64,000 nucleotides of DNA. Origin: Anaerolineales bacterium. Lineage in GTDB: Bacteria > Chloroflexota > Anaerolineae > Anaerolineales > UBA11579. A program made the translations under genes and the position numbers. Location: assembly GCA_019637675.1 (NCBI GenBank), contig JAHBVE010000003.1:205696-269695 (forward strand), written 5' to 3'. Of the stretch, positions 23,060-31,090 are shown in pieces. The notes below the pieces were generated by a model. That model had not been told where the DNA came from, made no database searches, and saw only the letters and a program-made list of their open reading frames with translations. Position 1 is the first letter of the stretch, and the number at the start of each line of letters is the position of its first letter.

Positions 23060-24819
23060 GCGAAGGGCGGCCGCAAAGCTCCAATTCGCTGGTGGCGATC
23101 GATCTGGGCAGCGTGAACACGCGCGCTCAGTTCTTTGACGCGGTGGAGGGGCGCTACCGCTTCATTGCGGCAGGCGAGGCGGCCACCACGGCCGGCGCGC
23201 CAACCTTCGACACCAACCATGGCGTGCTGCAGGCGCTGGCCCAGCTGCAGGAGATCACCGGCCGCCAGCTGCTCAACGAGCGCGGCCTGCTGTTGACGCC
23301 GGATGCCGAAGGCAACGCCGGCGCCAACGCGCTGACCGCCACGTTCTCGGCCGGGCCGCCGCTGCGCGTCATCACGGTGGGTTTGCTGGAAGGCGTATCG
23401 CTGCACAGCGTGAACAACCTGGTGGATTCTTTTCACTGCGAGATCGTCGACAGCCTGAGCCTGGGTGACCGGCGCAGCCCTGAGCAAGTCATCGACGCGA
23501 TCTCGCAGAACCTGCCCGACTTGGTCGTGCTGGCGGGCGGCACGCACCGCGGCGCATCGCTCTCCGTGGTGCGGCTGGCTAACTATCTGGCGCTGGCGCT
23601 GAAGCTGCTGCCGGAGAGCGCCCGGCCGCCGATCCTGTTCGTGGGCAATGAGAATTTGCAAAGCGAGATCGATGCGCTGCTGGCGCCGATCACCAAGGTC
23701 TACAAAGCGGCCAACATCCGCCCCAGTCTGGACCAGGAGAACCTTGGCCCGGCCGAGGCGGCGATGAGCTCCCTGCTATACGAAGTTCAAGCCAAGAAGC
23801 TGGGCGGGCTGCATCTGCTGAATCAATTGTCCGAGACGCGCCTGAGCCACAGCGCCCAGGCCTTTGGGCGCACGGTGCGTTTCCTCAGCACTGTGATCGA
23901 CGCGCCCAAGGGCATGCTGGGCGTAGACCTGGGCGCATCCACCACCACGGTAGCCTCGGCCTTCGCCGGCGAGTTGGAGGTGCGCAGCTTCCCCGGCCTG
24001 GGGATGGGCCGCGGCCTGACCGGCATGCTGGCCGAGACGCAGCTGCAGCAGATCACGCGCTGGCTAAGCTACGACATCCCCGATGAATTCGTGCTCGATT
24101 ATCTATATAACAAGCCGCTGCTGCCGGCCACCCTGCCCTCGACCCCGCACGAGCTGGCGATCGAGATGGCCGCGGCGCGCCAGGTGGTGCGCCTGGCGAT
24201 CGGCAAGAGCCTGCCGATGTTCCCGGCCAACGCCATCTATCCGCTGACCGGCACGGTGCCGTGGTTCGACCGCATCCTGGTGGCGGGCAGCACGCTGACC
24301 CGCCAGCCGCGTCCCGAGCACAGCCTGCTAGCCGTGCTGGATGCGGTGCAGCCGGTGGGCGTCGTAACCGTGATCCTGGACCAGAACAACCTGGCGTCCT
24401 CGCTGGGCGCGGCTGCGGCGGTGGATCCGGTGCTGGCGGTGCAAGTGCTCGAATCCAACGCGTTTATGAACCTGGGCACGGTGATCGTGCCGGTGGGCAG
24501 CCCGCGCCCGGGCAGCACCGTGCTGCGCGTGCAATTGGTGCGGGATGGGCAGAAGGAAGAAGTGGTCGAGATCCCCGAGGGCGGCATTACGGTGCTGCCG
24601 TTGGCGCCCGGCAAAGCCGCAGACCTGTTCGTGCAGCCGTTGCAGAACATGAACATTGGCCTAGGCGCGGGGCGCGGCGGCTGGATCCGCCGCATGGTGG
24701 GCGGCACGTTCGGACTCATTTTTGATACGCGCGGGCGGCCGATCCAAATGCCGACCTCGTTCAACAAGCGCCAGGAGCTGCTGCAGACCTGGGAACACGC
24801 GCTGACAGGGGGTGGGTAG
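23056..24819 (+). CDS. GlmL/MutL-family protein (actin/Hsp70-fold)
   Basis: This 587-residue protein has the two phosphate-binding signatures of the ASKHA fold: VAIDLGSVNTRAQFF (13-27) and LGVDLGASTTTVAS (about 288-301). An adenosine-type motif ILVAGSTLT lies near 406, with VVLAGGTHRG near 158. The arrangement is that of the glutamate-mutase accessory protein GlmL/MutL. There is no glutamate mutase (GlmS/GlmE) here; the partners are membrane proteins, so the role must differ. Likely a cytosolic ATPase that drives or gates a membrane assembly, but that is inference. It overlaps the following gene by one base (TAGTG). Confidence 0.8.
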   Translation: MSEGRPQSSNSLVAIDLGSVNTRAQFFDAVEGRYRFIAAGEAATTAGAPTFDTNHGVLQALAQLQEITGRQLLNERGLLLTPDAEGNAGANALTATFSAGPPLRVITVGLLEGVSLHSVNNLVDSFHCEIVDSLSLGDRRSPEQVIDAISQNLPDLVVLAGGTHRGASLSVVRLANYLALALKLLPESARPPILFVGNENLQSEIDALLAPITKVYKAANIRPSLDQENLGPAEAAMSSLLYEVQAKKLGGLHLLNQLSETRLSHSAQAFGRTVRFLSTVIDAPKGMLGVDLGASTTTVASAFAGELEVRSFPGLGMGRGLTGMLAETQLQQITRWLSYDIPDEFVLDYLYNKPLLPATLPSTPHELAIEMAAARQVVRLAIGKSLPMFPANAIYPLTGTVPWFDRILVAGSTLTRQPRPEHSLLAVLDAVQPVGVVTVILDQNNLASSLGAAAAVDPVLAVQVLESNAFMNLGTVIVPVGSPRPGSTVLRVQLVRDGQKEEVVEIPEGGITVLPLAPGKAADLFVQPLQNMNIGLGAGRGGWIRRMVGGTFGLIFDTRGRPIQMPTSFNKRQELLQTWEHALTGGG

Positions 24820-25871
24820 TGCTGGCGCCGATCACATACATCCAACCGCTGACCACACTGCGGCGCACGCGCCAACTGCCGGTGGAAGGGCTGATCACGG
24901 TCAGCCTGGGCGACCGACTGCGCGGCACAGACGTGATCGCGCGCACGGGCCTGCACAAGCAGCACATCATGCTGGATGCGGCCCGCGCCCTGGGGGCGCC
25001 AGCCAGCCGGGTCAGCAAGCTGATCCAGCGCGTGGTGGGCGAAGAGGTGGAGGAAGGCGCGATATTGGCGGGCAGCCGCGGGCTGGCCAGCCGCCAGCTG
25101 CGCGCCCCGGCGGCGGGCAAGATCGCCGCGATCAGTGAGGGCCAGATCCTGCTGCAGATCAGCGACGCGAGCGCCCAAGTGCAGGCGCGTGTGCCCGGTC
25201 TGGTGATCGACATTGACCCGGGGCAGAGCGTGACCCTGGAATGCATCTGCGCCTGGGTGCAGTGCTTGTGGGGCAATGACCTGGTGGGCGAAGGCAACCT
25301 GCACATGGTGGCCGACGGCCCGCAGCACCAGCTGACGGCCGACCAGATCGATATGAGCTTACGCGGCGCCATCCTGGTGGCCGGCCACTGCAGCCAGCGC
25401 CAGGCGCTGGAACTGGCCGGGCAGGTGCCGATCCGTGGCCTGATATTGGGCAGCCTGGCCACCCGCCTGCTGCCGGTTGCCGAAAAAATGGAGTATCCCA
25501 TCGCTGTTTTGGAGGGATTTGGCAAAATTCCGTTCAATGGCGATGCATTCAAGCTGCTCTCCATGCACAACGGGGCCGCCACGACCCTCAACGCGCAGGC
25601 CAATAATCCGCACAGCGGCGAACGCCCTGAGATCATTATTCCGTTGACGGATGCAGGGCACCCTCCGCAGCCGGTCGAGATCCAAAGTTTTCGGATCGGG
25701 CAAACGGTGCGGGTGCTGTCGGGCAAGTACAAGGGCCAGCTGGGCGAGATCATTGAGCTGCGCGGCAATGTGATCTACGAGAGCCAGCTGCGCGGCCCGG
25801 CGGCGGAGCTGACCCTGGCGGGCGGCGGGCGGGGCCGTGTGCCGCTGGCAAACCTGGAACTTCTGGGGTAA
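24819..25871 (+). CDS. KOW-domain protein linked to the GlmL/MutL-like operon
   Basis: This 350-residue protein starts with GTG overlapping the preceding TAG. Residues 80-135 (QLRAPAAGKIAAISEGQILLQI) look like a lipoyl/RnfC-type barrel strand set. The C-terminal part carries a KOW motif (FRIGQTVRVLSGKYKGQLGEI, about 292-312), known from RNA- or protein-binding factors, and ends GRVPLANLELLG. The middle has CSQRQALELAG and an EKMEYPIAVLEGFG stretch of unknown meaning. No signal peptide or clear helix is seen, so it is probably cytosolic and acts with the ATPase-like protein next to it. Confidence 0.65.
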   Translation: MLAPITYIQPLTTLRRTRQLPVEGLITVSLGDRLRGTDVIARTGLHKQHIMLDAARALGAPASRVSKLIQRVVGEEVEEGAILAGSRGLASRQLRAPAAGKIAAISEGQILLQISDASAQVQARVPGLVIDIDPGQSVTLECICAWVQCLWGNDLVGEGNLHMVADGPQHQLTADQIDMSLRGAILVAGHCSQRQALELAGQVPIRGLILGSLATRLLPVAEKMEYPIAVLEGFGKIPFNGDAFKLLSMHNGAATTLNAQANNPHSGERPEIIIPLTDAGHPPQPVEIQSFRIGQTVRVLSGKYKGQLGEIIELRGNVIYESQLRGPAAELTLAGGGRGRVPLANLELLG

Positions 25872-25883
25872 AAATAGGCTCCC

Positions 25884-26468
25884 ATGCTAGACGACGCCGA
25901 TCTGGATCTGCCATCCGAGCAGCCTGAGCCGCCCAAACGCTCGGGCAGCCGCAGTTTTCTTGTGGTGGCCAGCATTTTGGGCGGGCTGATGCTGCTGGCG
26001 CTGATCGCGCTGGCGGTATATGCGCTGGTGATCCTGCCGCAACAACAGCGCGCCGCACCGGATGAAGGCGCCGCGCAGGTGACTGCCACCCAGATCGTGC
26101 AGACGCAGCAGCCCAGCAACACCGCCACCGCGCAAGACACGCCTACGCGCACTGCCACCTCCACGCGCACCCCAGTGCCCCCAACAGCAACCAATACGCC
26201 CGTGACGCCGCTGTTCACCAGCAACCCGGCCGCCACGCAAACTGTGGAATCTTTGCTGACCCAGGCTGCGCTGGCGCAGGAGCAGGCCGCGGCCACGACC
26301 GACCCCAACGCCACGCCAACTCTGACCTCGACGCCGACGGTGACCCCGAGTGCCCTGCCGCAAAGCGGCCTGGCCGATGATCTGGGCGGGCCGGGCATCC
26401 TGGCGCTGAGCGCCGGCCTGCTGCTGGCGATCATTGTTACGGCGCGGCGGCTGCGAGCCCAGGCGTGA
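25884..26468 (+). CDS. Pro/Thr-rich surface protein with an LPxTG-like C-terminus
   Basis: In this 194-residue protein, an acidic head (1-22) is followed by a membrane helix (about 24-52), a Thr/Pro/Ala-rich stalk (60-155), then LPQSG (158-162), a hydrophobic segment (about 170-186) and a basic end (RRLRAQA). The tail has the order of a sortase sorting signal, though with Ser instead of Thr in LPxTG and with an N-terminal helix instead of a cleaved signal peptide. It sits 12 bases after the KOW gene and ends at the operon's terminator. No sortase gene is in the window. Confidence 0.7.
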   Translation: MLDDADLDLPSEQPEPPKRSGSRSFLVVASILGGLMLLALIALAVYALVILPQQQRAAPDEGAAQVTATQIVQTQQPSNTATAQDTPTRTATSTRTPVPPTATNTPVTPLFTSNPAATQTVESLLTQAALAQEQAAATTDPNATPTLTSTPTVTPSALPQSGLADDLGGPGILALSAGLLLAIIVTARRLRAQA

Positions 26469-26483
26469 CGGATATAAGCTAAT

Positions 26484-26516
26484 AAAAAAAGACCCGCCGT
26501 GTGGCGGGTCTTTTTT
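26484..26516. terminator. Bidirectional terminator between convergent operons
   Basis: GACCCGCC (26491-26498) pairs with GGCGGGTC (26503-26510) around GTGT, preceded by seven A and followed by six T. It ends both the plus-strand membrane operon and the minus-strand CoA operon. Confidence 0.9.
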
Positions 26517-27717
26517 ATTTCAGCAAGCTCGCGGCTTTCTCCAGCACTTTGCGAGCGACTTCGTATTTACTCAGCAGCGGCAACTCTTCCTGGCCGCCAT
26601 CCTTGCTGAGCAGGATGACGCGGTTGGTATCGACCTCAAAGCCCGCATCCTGCGCGCTAACGTCATTGGCCACGATCATATCGAGGCCCTTGGAAGCCAG
26701 CTTGCCCTGGGCGTTGGCGAGCAGGTCATTGCTTTCAGCGGCGAAGCCCACCAGCACCCGCGGCTTTTGGGCCTGCTGGCTGACCTCTTTGAGAATGTCC
26801 GGGTTGGCGGCCAACTCCACGGTCGGCACGCCTTCGGCGCGTTTGATCTTCTTATCGGCGGCCTGGCTGGGGCGGAAATCAGCCACGGCGGCGGCCATCA
26901 GCAGCATATCGGCCGCAGCGGCAAGGGCCAGCACGGCGTCACGCATCTCCACCGCAGTTTGCACGCGCAGCAGGTGTGCGCCGACCGGCGCAATGAGTGC
27001 GGTGGGGCCGGAGACCAGGGTCACCTGGGCGCCCAGGTCGAGGGCGGCCTGGGCCAGCGCGTAGCCCTGCTTGCCGGAGGAGCGGTTTGCGATCACACGC
27101 ACGGGGTCGATCGGCTCTTGCGTGCCGCCGGCGGTCACCAGCACGCGGCGGCCCGCCAGCGGGCCGCCGGCGCTGAGCGCCACGCGGGCGTGGCCGGCCA
27201 GCTCGGCCGGCTCGAGCATGCGGCCGACCCCGCTGAGGCCGGAGGCCAGGTGGCCGCTGACCGGGCCGTGGACCTGTGCACCGTGGGCGCGCAAGGTCTC
27301 CAGGCTGGCTTGCGTGGCGGGATGGTCAAACATGCCGCCGTCCATGGCGGGGGCCAGCATTAGCGGCGCGGTGGCGGCCAGAGCGGTGAGGGTGAGCAAA
27401 TTGTCGGCCTGGCCGGCGGCCAGTTTGGCGAGCGTGTTGGCGGTGGCCGGGGCGATCAGCAGCAGGTCAGCGTCCTTACCCAGTTTCACGTGCAACACAT
27501 GGCCTTCGGGGCCCCACAAGTCCTGGTCGATATAGGCGCGGCGGCCGGTGACGGATTGGAAGGTGAGCGGTTTTATGAAGTGCTCGGCCGCGGCGGTGAG
27601 GATGACATCCACCTCAGCGCCGAGCTGGGTGAGCTTCGAGGCCAAGTCGGCGGCTTTGTAGCAGGCGATCGAACCGGTGACACCGAGGACGATGCGTTTG
27701 GCATGTAGTGGCAGCAT
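26515..27717 (-). CDS. coaBC: Bifunctional phosphopantothenoylcysteine decarboxylase/synthetase
   Basis: This 400-residue enzyme makes 4'-phosphopantetheine. Residues 1-180 are the FMN-dependent CoaC decarboxylase (GSIACYKAADL, APATANTLAKL, PAMDGGMF); residues about 188-400 are the CoaB synthetase (TAGGTQEPIDP, NRSSGKQG, lysine pair KKIKR). Oddities: the catalytic His is present (H76), but the usual Asn of the PxMN motif is Asp126, and the usual active-site Cys in the ACG-GRM loop is Ser159. It is last in the operon, coupled to the ATP-grasp gene by TAATG. Function is confident at family level; catalytic detail is open. Confidence 0.93.
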   Translation of the reverse strand: MLPLHAKRIVLGVTGSIACYKAADLASKLTQLGAEVDVILTAAAEHFIKPLTFQSVTGRRAYIDQDLWGPEGHVLHVKLGKDADLLLIAPATANTLAKLAAGQADNLLTLTALAATAPLMLAPAMDGGMFDHPATQASLETLRAHGAQVHGPVSGHLASGLSGVGRMLEPAELAGHARVALSAGGPLAGRRVLVTAGGTQEPIDPVRVIANRSSGKQGYALAQAALDLGAQVTLVSGPTALIAPVGAHLLRVQTAVEMRDAVLALAAAADMLLMAAAVADFRPSQAADKKIKRAEGVPTVELAANPDILKEVSQQAQKPRVLVGFAAESNDLLANAQGKLASKGLDMIVANDVSAQDAGFEVDTNRVILLSKDGGQEELPLLSKYEVARKVLEKAASLLK

Positions 27718-28586
27718 TAGGTATCCAGCCTTGACAGGAGGGTGCGGGCAAAGTGCTGCGCCGCACCGGGGCTATAGTCCAGGAAGAGATTGGGTTCGAT
27801 CAACTCCAACTCCATGAGATAGAAGACATCATCCCGCAGAATACCATCTACACGCGCGTAAGCGAGTGGCTGATCGAGCAGCCTGCTAACGGTTTGCACG
27901 ATGTGCGCGGCCTGGGCGATCAACTCCGGCGCGGGTTCAACGGCCTCCGTGCTGGCGCCGTAACCCATCTGGGTGCGAAAGTCGCCGTGCTTGGGAGTCT
28001 TCAGCACGGTGTGGCTGTATTCATCGCCGAAGAAGAGCAGCGAATACTCGCCGACCGTTTGCACTTCGGGCATGAACTCCTGCACCACCGCATCACCGAG
28101 GGCGAGGACCTCCGGCTGATGGGTGTTCCATTGGGCTTCGTCTTCGATGACGTAGGTATGGTACGAGTCAGCCGAGACCAGCGGCTTCAGCGCGGCCTGA
28201 GCCCAGCCGCGCTGCTGCACGGCGGCGTACGGCTGTGGCTGGCCGTAGGCCAGCCACAGCGAGGGCACGATGCGGATGCCAGCAGCTTCCAGCTCGGCCA
28301 GGTAGCGCTTGTGCATGTTCCAGCGCAAGACCGGGAGCGGGTTCCACACCGGCACGCCGGCCGCCTGCAATGCATTCAACCAGGCGCTGAACTCAGCAGC
28401 GCGGGTGTGATAGTCCCATGTGGAGCGGATGACCACGGCGCGGTATTGCGCCCAGTCCACGGCAGCATCCCATATGACGGGGGCAACTTCGACGCCAAGC
28501 TCGTGCAGGGCGGCTTGGGCCAACTGGTCACTGGGCGTCAGTTGCGGCCACTCGGCATCTGTGGCGAAGGCGATCGGTTTGGCCAT
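27717..28586 (-). CDS. ATP-grasp protein (DcsG/RimK-like) of unknown substrate
   Basis: This 289-residue protein fits the ATP-grasp superfamily: N-terminal region with VIRSTWDYHTR (52-62), a preATP-grasp/ATP-binding middle (SLWLAYGQPQP, ALKPLVSADSYHTY), and a C-terminal metal/ATP site YARVDGILRD ... MELELIEPNLFLDYSPGA. This pattern matches the D-cycloserine DcsG and hypothetical RimK-like group. Such enzymes join a carboxylate to an amine using ATP. It is coupled by TAATG to both coaX and coaBC, so its product or substrate probably belongs to pantothenate/CoA metabolism. The reaction cannot be named from sequence. Confidence 0.8.
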   Translation of the reverse strand: MAKPIAFATDAEWPQLTPSDQLAQAALHELGVEVAPVIWDAAVDWAQYRAVVIRSTWDYHTRAAEFSAWLNALQAAGVPVWNPLPVLRWNMHKRYLAELEAAGIRIVPSLWLAYGQPQPYAAVQQRGWAQAALKPLVSADSYHTYVIEDEAQWNTHQPEVLALGDAVVQEFMPEVQTVGEYSLLFFGDEYSHTVLKTPKHGDFRTQMGYGASTEAVEPAPELIAQAAHIVQTVSRLLDQPLAYARVDGILRDDVFYLMELELIEPNLFLDYSPGAAQHFARTLLSRLDT

Positions 28587-29350
28587 TATTGATTCAGCCC
28601 CCAGATGATGCGCAGTCCATCCAGCGTAAGCCAGGGGGCGATGATCTCGATGACATCGGTCTCTTTGGCAATGATCTCTGCCAGGCCGCCGGTGCCGATG
28701 ACTTTCATCTCGGGGCCGAGCTCGGCGCGGAAGCGCGCCACCAGCCCTTCCACCAGGCCGACGTAGCCGAAGAGCAGGCCGGACTGCATGGCATGGGTCG
28801 TGTTGCGGCCGATGGGGCCGGGCGGGCGCTGCAAATCGACGCGGGAGAGCTTGGCGGCGCGCGAGAACAGCGCCTCGGCGGCGATGCCAATGCCGGGCGC
28901 GATGGCGCCGCCCAGGTATTCGCCGCTGGCGGTGATGGCGTCAAAAGTGGTGCCGGTGCCAAAGTCCACCACGCAGGCCGGGCCGCCGTACAGGTGCTGC
29001 ACGGCGGCGGCATCCACGATGCGGTCGGCGCCTACCGTGCGCGGATCCTCGTACAGCACGCGTACGCCGGTCTTCACGCCGGCATCCACCACCAGCGGGT
29101 CTTTTTGCAAATACACACGGCAGGCTTCGACGATCTTGCCGGTGAGCGGTGGCACGACCGAGGCCATGCAGATACCGGTGAGCTGGCTGATGGGGATGCC
29201 GGCGTGCTGGAACATGCCGATGAACTGCAAACCATACTCATCCGGCATGCTGCTGTGGTTGGTAGCCACGCGCCAGCGCGGGCCGAGAGTATCGCCATCG
29301 TACAAGCCTAAGGTTACGTTGGTATTGCCAATATCTACGGCGAGCAGCAT
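28586..29350 (-). CDS. coaX: Type III pantothenate kinase
   Basis: This 254-residue ASKHA-fold kinase phosphorylates pantothenate, the first step to CoA. Seen: DIGNTNVTLG (6-15, phosphate motif 1), GVRVLYEDPRTVGADRI (about 97-113), DFGTGTTFDAI (about 129-139), GGAIAPGI and GRNTTHAMQSG (about 182-192). This is a full-length bacterial CoaX. The ATG at 29350 has GAAAGG upstream and a 13-base gap from panC; its stop overlaps the ATP-grasp start. Confidence 0.96.
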   Translation of the reverse strand: MLLAVDIGNTNVTLGLYDGDTLGPRWRVATNHSSMPDEYGLQFIGMFQHAGIPISQLTGICMASVVPPLTGKIVEACRVYLQKDPLVVDAGVKTGVRVLYEDPRTVGADRIVDAAAVQHLYGGPACVVDFGTGTTFDAITASGEYLGGAIAPGIGIAAEALFSRAAKLSRVDLQRPPGPIGRNTTHAMQSGLLFGYVGLVEGLVARFRAELGPEMKVIGTGGLAEIIAKETDVIEIIAPWLTLDGLRIIWGLNQ

Positions 29351-29363
29351 GGAATTTGCCTTT

Positions 29364-30197
29364 CTAGTCCAGAATTACGTTGTCGATCAGGCGGGTTTTG
29401 CCAAAATAGACCGCCAGCGAGAGCAGCGCCCCTTCGGTGATGGTGTCGAGCTCCTGCAGAGTGAGCGGATGCGCGCAGGAGACGTATTGAACACGAGCCA
29501 GTGGCTCGTGTTCAATGGTGCGCTGCATCAGCGAGCGCAGGGCCTCGCCATTGCGCTCGCCGGCGGCGTAGGCCGCCTGGGCGGCCTGCAGGGCGCGGTG
29601 CAACACCGGCGCGGCGGCGCGCTCGGCTTCGTTTAGGTACTTGTTGCGGCTGGAGAGCGCCAGGCCGTCGGCCTCGCGCTGGGTGGGGCCGACGACGATC
29701 TCGAGCGGAAAGTTAAGGTCGAGCACCATGCGCTGGATCACGGCGACCTGCTGGGCGTCCTTCTGGCCAAAGTAGGCTTTGTGCGGCGCGACGGCATTGA
29801 ATAGCTTAGCGACCACCGTGGCCACGCCGCGGAAATGGCCGGGGCGCATGCCGCCTTCGAGTGGCTGGGTAATGGTTTCGAGGTCGATCCAAGTCTGGAA
29901 ACCGGGCGGGTACATCACCTCTGGCGTGGGCAGCCAGACCAGATCGACCCCGGCGTCTTCCAGCATTTGCAGGTCACGCGGGATGTCACGCGGGTAAGCG
30001 GAGAGGTCTTCGTTGGGCGCGAACTGGGCCGGGTTGACAAAGATGCTGACGACGACCGCACCGCATTGCTGCTTGGCGAGCTGCACCAGCGAGATGTGGC
30101 CGGCATGCAAATAGCCCATCGTGGGCACAAAGCCAACTGTGCCATCAAGCGCGGCGCGGGCAGCGCGCAACTCGGCGAGGGTCGTGACGGTCTTCAT
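29364..30197 (-). CDS. panC: Pantoate-beta-alanine ligase (pantothenate synthetase)
   Basis: This enzyme condenses pantoate and beta-alanine with ATP; 277 residues, the normal size. Seen: PTMGYLHAGHISLV (25-38, HIGH motif), VSIFVNPAQFAPNEDLSAYPR (about 50-70), GQKDAQQVAVI (about 145-155), and LSSRNKYL (about 183-190, KMSKS equivalent). A perfect 31-base palindrome codes for part of the conserved EPLARVQY segment near residue 230. The ATG overlaps the panE stop (ATGA). No panD gene for beta-alanine is in the window. Confidence 0.96.
   Translation of the reverse strand: MKTVTTLAELRAARAALDGTVGFVPTMGYLHAGHISLVQLAKQQCGAVVVSIFVNPAQFAPNEDLSAYPRDIPRDLQMLEDAGVDLVWLPTPEVMYPPGFQTWIDLETITQPLEGGMRPGHFRGVATVVAKLFNAVAPHKAYFGQKDAQQVAVIQRMVLDLNFPLEIVVGPTQREADGLALSSRNKYLNEAERAAAPVLHRALQAAQAAYAAGERNGEALRSLMQRTIEHEPLARVQYVSCAHPLTLQELDTITEGALLSLAVYFGKTRLIDNVILD
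29486..29516. repeat. Perfect palindrome inside panC
   Basis: ATTGAACACGAGCCA (29486-29500) and its exact complement (29502-29516) flank a single G. The 31 bases are in frame and encode conserved panC residues. Confidence 0.9.
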
Positions 30198-31090
30198 GCC
30201 GGCCTCAGGGCTTGCACCAGTTTCCAGATGGTTTCGGTGGCCGGGGTGGGCACGCCAGCTTGCTGGCCGGCGCGCACGATGGCCCCGCTGATGGCGTCGA
30301 TCTCGGTGATGGCGCCGCGCTGCGCATCCTGGAACATGGAGGAGTGGTTGGCGGCGGTGCGCCGCGCCACATCCTGGGCGGCGGCAACCGGGTCTGCAAA
30401 GGTGAGCGGAACGCCGAGGGCGGCGGCCACGGCGGCCGCCTCAGCGGCCAGCTGGGCGCTGAGCTCGGCCGCGGTCGGGCGGGCGAGCAGCTCGCCGTTG
30501 GGCACGGCCAGCAGTGCGGTGAGCGGGTTGATGGCGGCGTTGATGACCAGCTTGCTCCACTGCAACGAGGCTACGTCTTGCCCGGTATTGACCTGGAAGC
30601 CGGCCGCGGTGAACAGGGCGGCGAACTCGGCTTGGGCGGCGTGCGCACCGAGCGAGATGACCCCATCGCCGCCCCAGCGCACCACGCCGGGGCCGGTCAT
30701 GGTGGCCCCAGTGGTGATGACGCCCACGGCCACGCGCGGCGCGCCGAGGGCGTGATCCAGCGTTTCCTGATTGCCCAGGCCGTTCTGCAGGGTCAAGGCA
30801 ACGCCGTCAGTCGCCAGGCAGGCGGCCAACTGCTGGGCGGCGCGCGGGGTCTGCCAGGCCTTGACCAGCACCAGCGCCCGGCGCGCGCCGGCGAAATCTT
30901 GCGGATCGCTGCCAGCCTGCACGGGGTATGTGGTGCGCGCGCCATCTACTTCCAGCGTGACGCCGGAAGTTTGCAGAGCGTGCAACCCTTCAGGCCAGCT
31001 GGCGAGCATATTGATCTGCTCGCCGATGGCGGCCAGGCGGGCGGCGAACAAGCAAGCCAGTGCGCCGCTGCCCACGATGAGCACGGACAC
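30194..31090 (-). CDS. panE: 2-dehydropantoate 2-reductase (ketopantoate reductase)
   Basis: This 298-residue NADPH-dependent enzyme reduces ketopantoate to pantoate. The Rossmann motif is GSGALA (7-12, usually GxGAxG). The catalytic Lys lies in LVLVKAWQT (about 75), followed by LQNGLGNQE (about 100), the second conserved Lys/Asn in WSKLVINAAINPLTAL (about 178-193), and SSMFQDAQRGAITEIDAI (about 252-269). The GTG start at 31090 overlaps the panB stop (TAGTG), and the stop overlaps the panC start. Confidence 0.94.
   Translation of the reverse strand: MSVLIVGSGALACLFAARLAAIGEQINMLASWPEGLHALQTSGVTLEVDGARTTYPVQAGSDPQDFAGARRALVLVKAWQTPRAAQQLAACLATDGVALTLQNGLGNQETLDHALGAPRVAVGVITTGATMTGPGVVRWGGDGVISLGAHAAQAEFAALFTAAGFQVNTGQDVASLQWSKLVINAAINPLTALLAVPNGELLARPTAAELSAQLAAEAAAVAAALGVPLTFADPVAAAQDVARRTAANHSSMFQDAQRGAITEIDAISGAIVRAGQQAGVPTPATETIWKLVQALRPA

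Noticed and set aside
23056..24819. DNA mismatch-repair MutL
   Set aside because: The name is shared only; the sequence has ASKHA phosphate motifs and no GHKL ATPase motifs.
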